The notes beneath the pieces are model-generated. The model ran no database searches. It was not told the DNA's origin and saw only the letters and a list, made by a program, of their open reading frames with translations. A stretch of 64,000 nucleotides of DNA from Parelaphostrongylus tenuis (lineage: Eukaryota > Nematoda > Chromadorea > Rhabditida > Metastrongylidae), in the NCBI GenBank assembly GCA_019055375.1, contig JAHQIW010005468.1:93554-157553 (forward strand), given 5' to 3'. How positions within the stretch are numbered: position 1 is the stretch's first letter; the number at the start of each line of letters is the position of its first letter. Position numbers and translations under genes: made by a program. This document shows, piece after piece, positions 56,810-64,000 of the stretch.

Positions 56810-57140
56810 CGAGCGAGCATTTCATGTGACCTGTTTATGGGCTCTTGTACAGCCCGATACACGTGTTTTCGGCCTTGGAAGCCTCGTCACTCGGGCAGGC
56901 CCTTCGTCTCTACGCACTGCTCCAGAGGTGCTCCGCCCCTCACGTAGAGTGGGCAACGACGAATGATTTACGCGTGCCGTCAAGTGAAATAAATCACTAG
57001 ATCGGCAGTGTTTACACTCGATTGTTCTGGCTGGTATTTCCGAAATAATATATCGTTCATTTCGAGTCTTCTCTTCAGACAACGTTCAAATTTCAATGTC
57101 TGATAACTATTATTTGAGTCAACATGCCATGTGGCCTATT
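56810..57140 (+). mobile_element. FB-1-related element (variant)
   Basis: CATTTCATGTGACCTG, CTCTTGTACAGCCCGATACA, CGTGTTTTCGGCCTTGGAAG, TTTACGCGTGCCGTCAAGTG, ACACTCGATTGTTCTGGCTG, and then the next edge, TTATTTGAGTCAACATGCCA. It links FB-1 to the older MITE pieces at 5.03 and 37.1 kb. Confidence 0.65.
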
Positions 57141-57299
57141 TGTGGACTATTTTTGGGTGTCATTTTTTCACCCTTTTTTCTATATTATTTACTTCCATGC
57201 CAGCTTAATTTTTGCACTTCATTTACTTTTGTGACATAAGTTCTCTTTTCATTCTCTTGAAAGCTATTTCTAATAATGTATTATAGCATAACAACTTAC

Positions 57300-57437
57300 C
57301 TTTGCTCGTTGTATAGGAACGTAGAAAAAGCCATGACCTTTAGCCATGTGGATATTTATCACATAATCTGTTTTATTGATAAATGGCCGCTCAAGAAATT
57401 CAAGCATTTTCTTACTAACGAGGTGACCATTGACGAG
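57300..57437 (-). CDS. Copy C exon 7
   Basis: 138 bp, acceptor ATATTTCAG, donor GTAAGT. LVNGHLVSKKMLEFLERPFI then NKTDYVINIHMAKGHGFFYV and PIQRAK. Intact, phase 0 to 0. Confidence 0.78.
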
Positions 57438-59009
57438 CTGAAATATATTCGTTGAAGAGTTTAGCAGTGAATTGCACAAAAAAAACTGCAAAAATAGAAG
57501 ATAGATGAGTGAAGAAAAAATTTTAAGCAACTGTTCAACAGTGGTAATTGGAAGAAATGAAACGTCACTTTTTCAAAAAGAATTAAATTACGGACGGAAG
57601 AGTAGGAATAATAGTTGTCACTTGTGAGAAGTTAGCTAGGTAGTGAATGTCTAATTTGTAAATCCATTTTACTTGTATATGTTTCAGCAAAACTTTTTTT
57701 TCGAGTGTTGAATTATTGCACCTCATAACAATGCATGTTTTGGAGTGCTTGGGTTAAGCATGGCTAAGTTATAATAATTATAGAAACTGTGGTTTTAAAC
57801 AATGGTGAAGTTGAGAAGTTTTTGCGGCAATATTAACAAATTTAGTTTTACGAAATCAAACTCCGTTTTATGAATTGAGACATCAAAACTTAAGGTTATG
57901 GAAGTGTTAACAAAAGCACAGTTCGACTCGTTTTGAGAATTTTGTCACAGCGAGCTTGACCGTGAAGATGAGAGAGATTGTAGGTATTTCAAGCACTTGA
58001 CGATAACAAATTGAAGAGTTCAGTGGAAGAAAATCAAGCATAGTAGTCCGATAACTCGTAAGTGTAAAATCTGTTCCAAGGCATCTTTGGAAAGTTGAGT
58101 CGAAGAAGCTCGACTGAGGGGCTGAGCACGAGTTGAACGGTAATAGAGGCATTTGCCATTTCAAGACATTGTATATTTCTTCTGCGTAATCGAACGATCC
58201 ATTATTAACTGTATTGTAGCGTGCGACAAAAAATATGACAAAAAAATATTTAATCGGCAAAGATCAGCGCGGTGGCTGGATCGCAAAGAGTTCGCACCAC
58301 TGCTCAAACCCAACACTGCACGAAAAGAAAGTTATCCTAACTATGCGGTGATTTGATGCTGGCTTAATTTATCATACCTTCCTGATTCCGTAAAAAACGA
58401 TTATGGAGAAGGAGTATGTCCAACAAATTACTGGAAAAATTTCAGTATCACTGTCCCTCATTGATCAACCTTATTGCAACACAGCAAAAGTTCAAAAGCA
58501 CAAAACTTGTGCTCTGCCACCGCACTCTATTCATTTCTAGCTTACCAACCACCACGTTTTCGAGCGTCTCGACAAGTTCCTAAATGAGAATCATCAAATA
58601 CGTAAGTGAGCATTAACCACAATGGTCTTTCAGAGGTTCACTACTACTACGGCTGATGATCGTAATTTCAGATGAAATGAATCATAGATAACTTATGACG
58701 GTAACTGAAGCAGTTAAACTTTTGTTCTTCGTGGAGAAAAAATCAACACTGTTGTTCGAACTTACATCTCTGAAAAATTTATAAATGCGAGGAAAGTAGA
58801 AATAGATTGATTAAGATGGTCAACTAATGACAGAATTCACCGTGCCACGTCCCAGCTGTCGTCTGAGAAGAACCCACATGGTGAAGTTGCTGGCGTTTCT
58901 TTGAACCACAAAGCCAGCGATGGCATATGATAACCTCGCAAAGTTCCCTCTTGTCATCGCTAGATTTAGAAAAAAACCATGCTCAGCTATTATTCCATAC
59001 TTTATCTGA
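57438..59009. other. Copy C intron 6, 3' part
   Basis: No gene recognised. The minus-strand open frame at 57907-58260 (117 codons) has no family resemblance and no paralogue in copy A or B. Confidence 0.3.
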
Positions 59010-59190
59010 TTCGTCTCACAGCCATTATCTCACTGTTCGCATCTCAGTACTCCCAGCATTCGATTCGCTTTTCGTCTTCAGCACGTCTCCATACAATCTC
59101 GAGGACAGTTGACCGACAGGGCGTTCGCTCTTGACTGCCGGAGTGTGTTGGGGGTTGAAAAACCTTCTGCTCCCATCAACCATTATTTAC
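59010..59190. repeat. Dispersed repeat R4
   Basis: AGCACGTCTCCATACAATCTC, TTGACTGCCGGAGTGTGTTGG, CTCCCATCAACCATTATTT. Related to 48541-48800 and 50500-50705. Confidence 0.5.
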
Positions 59191-60339
59191 TATGGCACTG
59201 TCCAAGCCTGACTATCTATTGATGCCGGCAGTGTTCGATAACTCCTAGTTTTATTCTTGGTAGTTCAAACACGAAGTCCCTATAATATAAATTATAGAAC
59301 AGTTGCCATTTTCGGCGGTTTCACCTTCTTCAGAGCATCGAAAGACCAGGCTGCTCTAACTACAGTCATACAGATACCTACACTACTCCAGCAGAATAAA
59401 CTATCAAATCTAGAGTTCAAGAGTTTCCAAGAGCAAAACAGCCTCCGACATGACCAACAGCAGAGACTTCACATGGACTGCGAGTGCACCTTTCACATCA
59501 AAATAACGGTCCTAAGTACTGTGTCATATCATGCGTGATAACGAGATTTTCTTGTCTGCGGTTATGTTCAGATGGGCCTGCCACTTAGCAACATTTTATG
59601 GCTAAACTCAATTTGTTTTGAAAGAAAGACAGGATAAACGCATTTGCTAACGCGGGGAAATTGTTTCGGAGCACGTTATTTCCTCTAAACCTATTCCACG
59701 TAGCTACAAGATTGTAGTTACAATGTTAGGAACTCTATCTTCTGCTCTCTTCCCTGTACACATATTAGCGGATATGCGAAATATGCTTTTTCCACGCGCC
59801 CATTCTTATGTGAGGGATGGAAGGAGATTTAATGAACCCGTGTGTTTTTATTACTTTTCTTTCGAGATCACTAATAATGCTGTTGATTCCGCATACTCTG
59901 ACTTATAGGTTGAGAAATGGAAGCTAGTTTTCTTAAGATACCTCAAAGGTGAATTTCAGCACCCTGTCTGTTCGATCAACAATTCAAAACATCTGTCCGC
60001 CTCCTCTTCTGTAGAACAAGCAACCAGGAAATCATCTATTTATATATGGTAGAGTAATGGCCGAAGGTCGAGTACCGCAGATTACAGTTTAGATATGAAG
60101 GCAATGGCAATACTAGGTGCCCGCCACTACTCTATTGCCCACCTTATGTCTTGTGGGAAAGAATTCCTTTACCTTTCAAGAATTGCGCAGTTCAAAGACT
60201 CGGGTCCTGCTCGGTCATCTGGAACAAATGAATATTCTATCTCATCGCTGCGTAAGAATTCTCTAAGATTGTTGGTTAACATTTGGAAGCTCAAAGCTCT
60301 GGCTAGAGATACGTGACCGGTTTAGGAAAGGCCCTTTCA
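59191..60339. other. No gene recognised (copy C intron 6)
   Basis: A small dispersed motif (TTCGGCGGTTTCACCTTCTTCAG) lies near 59313. Nothing else recognised. Confidence 0.3.
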
Positions 60340-61125
60340 TAACGGTTATAACATTCAAAATAAAATTATGTTTCACACGACCATGCGTTTTTTTCCTTAT
60401 CTTATTTATACTTCGCTGCACAAAACTCCTTTTTTAAACTCCTAGTACTCTTTCGAAAGTATAAATCTCGAAGAACTCAAAAAAGTGTTTCTTTTTTTGG
60501 AAAAACTGTTTTGATAGCCTTGTAGAGAAATGAAACATTTGTGTTTCACACCTCACCGGACAGAGCTCTCTCTTTACATTATCAGTAATCATTTGATAAA
60601 GCTTCTGTGATCCCAGCATTGTGCTGATTTCATAAGAATACCGATTTTCACCGCAGTGTAGTAAGGAATAAGATCGAGCTGTACGTAATCGGCGAGCCTG
60701 TTCACCGGCCCACATACGGGCTGGAGGCCGGGGCGAATGATCGATTCCCTGACGGGTTAGGACATGTGAGAGCAACTTGTTTTCAGTTGAGAATTCTTTC
60801 TCCGCTTTGAAAGAAACTCCATACAGAACGGTTGATTCAGATACTACAAGGAAGCTCTACACGTTCATCTGTTTTTCGTGATTCTCGCGGATTATACGCC
60901 GGAGAAAATGAAAAGCGCGCGGAGGGTGTAAAACATAAGTTTATTTTGAACAATACAACGTCATGAAAGGTTTTTTTTTTCGAAAAAATGGCCACATACA
61001 GCTGTAGCCAGAGAATTGAGCTTTCGAATGATTACTAACACTTCTACGAAAAATTCATGTCCAGCGAATGAGGTCGAATATTCTTTTGTTCCCGGATAAT
61101 CAAAACGAACCAAGACTCATTTGAA
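60340..61125. repeat. Dispersed AT-rich repeat R3 cluster
   Basis: AAAATAAAATTATGTTTCACACG, TACTTCGCTGCACAAAACTC, GAGCTTTCGAATGATTACTAAC and GTCCAGCGAATGAGG recur with 24.94-25.97 and 45.93-46.70 kb. Confidence 0.5.
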
Positions 61126-61639
61126 AGAACCATGAGCTGCTAAATCGATAAGCTGTACTTGTTTGCTGTTTGCTGTATGTTTGCTGTCGTATAAGAATCT
61201 CGCGAATGACTTGCAATGCGGAATCAATTCAAACGTTAGTCATAATGGGTGGTGACGGCAAAGAGACTCCATTACGTACGTTGTTTTTAGGAGACGCGTT
61301 GCTCAAAACGATCCAAAAATACATGAGCATTTGTAAGATAGATTAAAATATGTTTTACCACTTAATATATTAGTTCGAGTGAGAGGCAATGTTATGCTAA
61401 TAGTTCGACTACACAACAGATGTAAGGTCTAACTCTGATTATTGGTGGATCATTAGTCACAAGATCATCAGTGGATATCTTCTTACGGGTTTTAAGATAA
61501 TATAAGACCGGATTGTTGAAAGATAAAGGATGAAGCTCTTGAAGTTGATCGATCCCTGAGGGACATGCCATTCGTTCCGTCTTGGATTTTTGCTTCGTTT
61601 TAGGTGATTGAATGCATATCTGGCCTTTACAACGACTCA

Positions 61640-61830
61640 CGGTGGCCTCCTGCTGAACCGAGTCAGTGCTGCTTATCCTCCCAGACAAGTCTGATACCAG
61701 TCTGGTACACAACTTACCGACCCCGGAGGATTAAATGGCTTGGGTGAGCCATAAGCGCGATATCGAATCATTGACTTCCTCTGCGACGCACATCTCTAAA
61801 CACTGCGCCACATGCGCTTTTGGATCTGTA
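61640..61830 (-). repeat. SINE-2, best-preserved copy
   Basis: The reverse complement has AGCGCATGTGGCGCAGTGTTTAGAG, GTCGCAGAGGAAGTC, GATTCGATATCGCGCT, ATGGCTCACCCAAGCC, CCTCCGGGGTCGGTAAG, TGGTATCAGACTTGTCTGGG. tRNA-like head with A and B boxes, then a unique body. Confidence 0.6.
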
Positions 61831-62132
61831 AGTAGTTGAACTTTATGTTGACAAATGATTTGATGGTTCTCACACTTCTAACTTTTCAATGTGCTATTGA
61901 AAAGAAAACATGTGATAAAAAACCTCCAAACTCCACCCAAATGAACGCACGAACCCAACGGACTTTACGGGTGGTGTAGCTGTGAAATACCAAACGAATG
62001 ATAAAAAGTTGATAGGTAAGTATCAGTGACGGTACAATATCATATTTCGTTTTGAACAAAAAAAAATGAGGAAAAGAAGGAAATTTCAGTTGTTTTCTCC
62101 GCCTGAACGGAAGAAATTTGGAGTAAGCTCAC

Positions 62133-62281
62133 CAGGTTGAATATAGTAGCAAGTGGAGCGAGCGTTGCCTATGCCAAAGCGGCTGCGTGCTCGATTGCAT
62201 GTTGTTCGGGGTTATTAGCCGTACACTTAGTCCACACATCGATCCATGACGATTTCTCACCGCTCGATTGAAAGTACTTTC
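62133..62281 (-). pseudogene. Copy C exon 6 (three single-base indels)
   Basis: Acceptor CTTGTTTAG, donor GTGAGC. Compared with copy A: a C is lost in AAATCCGTC (AAATCGTC), a T is lost in GCTTTTGG (GCTTTGG), and a C is gained in CGCTCAC (CGCTCCAC). Ignoring these, it encodes ESTFNRAV, DVWTKCTANNPEQHAIEHAA, and ATIFNL. Net length is 149, not 150. Confidence 0.7.
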
Positions 62282-63254
62282 CTAAACAAGAATTGTGTTT
62301 GGAAGTTGAATAAGAAATTGCATTAGTAACTATCTATCCTCATCGTTCCATATTCAAAGTAATCGAAAATATGGCCGTATCGAACAATGAATTGAAGACA
62401 TGACAATATTCTAATCTGTGGACGTAGTGCTCAAATCTTAAAGATCTTCTATGCATTCGGCTTATTAGGCAACGTAAAGGTGGAGTAGTTGCATTCGTCG
62501 CTCGCCTCTGGAAAGACTTAAAGAGAAATTTTCGGCATATCAACACTCATTTTTACTCTGCTCCACAAGCCCTAACACAATCCGCCAACCACCAAAGAAT
62601 GGAACGTATATTGTTGGTACAGGGCGCTGGATCGATCACGTAGCAGGACCGCACTCGCTTTAGGACACGAGCGAAAAAAGTTTGTCTCAAAAGCGTTTTA
62701 TTTCCCTTCTACTTTTGTGGCAAGGAATCATGGGTAGACTCAAAGGGCTCTCTGTAACGCGTGCGTTTGCTATAATCTGAATGTTATGCGTACAAACAAG
62801 AGCGGGTTAGCATGGTGTTTTATAAATGACCATCAACAAAACATGGCAGTCGCCAGTTAGATACAGCTCTCAGGTCTCATCGAACCACTCTATCGGCTAT
62901 GAAGTCGGCAGCTAGAATACCAAACTTATCTGAGAGAACAAGAGGACCAGCTTGATACATCGAGAGGTAGAACACCGAACATGCCAAAGGCACTCATTCA
63001 GCTACCTCTCCGCCATCATATGACGAGGAATTCATTGGCTTACCTCGGTGAATACTAACTCCATGCTCAATTTCTATACATTGTTTCCTACGTTTCTAGG
63101 GATATACACCAGAAAAGTCGAAGCTTGACCCCGATGTATTTCCTAGTCCTCTTCAGAATTGCATAGTTGATTTACTCACGTTTTCATCTGGGATATACCA
63201 AAAGGAATGGAAAAAAATAGTTTAGGTATGATAACCCAATAAAAGAGCTCGCAC
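62282..63254. other. Copy C intron 5
   Basis: No gene. 62470-62690 (GATCGATCACGTAGCAGGACC) is conserved with copies A and B. Confidence 0.45.
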
Positions 63255-63401
63255 CTTATTCTTCATGAAATTGATAAACCGTGGGATAAGTTGGTGGATT
63301 AGACCACATATTCCTTCGATCATGTCGATGATTCCGGGCAGTGAGATTCGTGCGACTCGATACTCTTCGGAAAGGTTAAGAACCAAGATGAAAGTCGATA
63401 C
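63255..63401 (-). pseudogene. Copy C exon 5 (one-base insertion)
   Basis: Acceptor CTTATCTAG, donor GTGCGA. GIDFHLG, then an extra T (GGTTCTTAACC versus GGTCTTAATC in copy B) puts a TAA in frame. In the compensated frame it reads LSEEYRVARISLPGIIDMI and PRFINFMKNK. 147 bp instead of 146. Confidence 0.7.
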
Positions 63402-63879
63402 CTAGATAAGTTACACTAAATAAATTAGTATTTGGACGCGTTCACAAGATCTAATTTTACATATTCAGTAGCTTTTCAATTTATACGCCTTACGAAAAAG
63501 TTTATCACCACACTGTGGTGAAGGACGCGCTTCAGATTAGAAGACTTTGATGAACAAGTGCAACAGAGATATTTTTAGTACACTCTTAGCATCAAATGTG
63601 TTCGTCATGCTCATGCAGTGCAATGAGGAAAGTCGTGATAACGGTAATAGTCCCACAAAAACACCTAACAAAAGGCTGTTCAAGCAACTCACTATCTATG
63701 AAAAATTGCTTATCTTTGACCATAATGTTTGTACAAGATTTGTTGGGCACGACACTGAATAACGAAAAGATTAGCACAGAAAACTTCTGTGCACCAAACT
63801 AGTCGACTAAAATGATTGGGGTGAAATTTGGAATTATTGAAAGGGGGGGTAATGGAATTGATTTCCACAATTGTGCTGA
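63402..63879. other. Copy C intron 4
   Basis: 63440-63640 is alignable to copies A and B (ACAGAGATATTTTTAGTAC, TTAGCATCAAATGTG). No coding sequence supported. Confidence 0.45.
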
Positions 63880-63961
63880 CCTCCTCCTCTCTCTCTCTCC
63901 GTCCCTCTCTCCTCTCTCTCTCCCTCTCTTCTCGTATCTCTTCTCTCTCTCTCTCTCTCAG
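63880..63961. repeat. (CT)n-rich tract
   Basis: Polypyrimidine/polypurine repeat with interruptions. Read on the minus strand it gives a spurious Arg/Glu-rich frame. Confidence 0.9.
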
Positions 63962-64000
63962 AGCAAAACACACAACAGTTGGCTGTAGAAAAGATCATCT

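Larger units (their letters stand above)
55098..63401 (-). pseudogene. Copy C: LACT-like beta-lactamase-domain gene, 3' half (exons 5-8), continues beyond the window
   Basis: Exons 5-8 at 63401-63255, 62281-62133, 57437-57300 and 55280-55098, in the same order and phases as copy A. Exons 7 and 8 are intact and end at TGA. Exon 5 has one inserted base and exon 6 has three single-base indels, all in or next to homopolymers, so this copy may be a recent pseudogene or a real gene with assembly errors. The STTK-bearing exon must lie right of 64000. It is the best reference here for the C-terminal half. Confidence 0.72.

Noticed and set aside
57907..58260. 117-codon ORF in copy C intron
   Set aside because: No recognisable family, no paralogous conservation, and a length expected by chance in a 64-kb window.
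41..61830. CRISPR array
   Set aside because: Repeats are dispersed, long and mobile-element-like, with no regular short repeat-spacer pattern; the sequence is eukaryotic.
63710..63973. Arg/Glu-rich protein
   Set aside because: Translation of a CT/GA simple repeat.

Overview
The window looks like nuclear DNA of a strongylid nematode, most simply a hookworm-like species. It is AT-rich, intron-rich and repeat-laden. It carries RTE-type non-LTR retrotransposons, mariner/Tc1 remnants, tRNA-like SINEs and fold-back elements, and its only recognisable host genes have short exons in long introns. No operon, prokaryotic ribosome site, rRNA, bona fide tRNA gene or CRISPR was seen. The species call is inference.

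The host content is a degenerating array of one gene family: LACT/LACTB-like serine beta-lactamase-domain proteins (class C beta-lactamase/esterase fold, STTK catalytic motif). Eight exon types are recognised. Copy A (minus, about 20.7 to 7.6 kb) has exons 1-8. Copy B (minus, 38.4 to 24.7 kb) has exons 1-6 and 8. Copy C (minus, 63.4 to 55.1 kb) has exons 5-8 and runs off the right edge. D (minus, 44.5 kb) is a lone exon 1. E (plus, 3.6 kb) is a lone, intact last exon of a gene that enters from the left. Intron and flanking sequence is shared between copies, so whole segments were duplicated. Every copy whose reading frame can be followed is damaged: A lost the start of exon 8, B has two nonsense changes plus indels and no visible exon 7, C has four single-base indels, and D is frameshifted. 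Some indels are in homopolymers and could be assembly errors.

Layout. 0-2.1 kb: SINE head and an antisense RTE fragment. 3.6 kb: last exon of E. 6.4-7.1 kb: GC-rich fold-back element. 7.6-20.7 kb: copy A, with two mariner-type MITEs, a mariner remnant and a near full-length dead RTE (14.0-17.4 kb) in its introns. 20.9-22.1 kb: old RTE remnant upstream of A. 22.5-24.0 kb: SINE and palindromic fold-back element. 24.7-38.4 kb: copy B, with a mariner remnant, a second RT family and dispersed repeats. 38.8-44.1 kb: repeat cluster. 44.4-45.7 kb: exon D and RTE remnant. 46-52 kb: SINEs, including an inverted pair of tRNA-like sequences. 52-53.6 kb: RTE tail and Tc1-like pseudogene. 55-63.4 kb: copy C. 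63.9 kb: CT-rich tract.

A, B and D each have the 5' end of an RTE element in the same place just upstream of exon 1. This suggests that the insertion predates the duplications. Each exon 1 ATG sits one base after a TTTAG/TTTCAG acceptor, as expected for spliced-leader trans-splicing.
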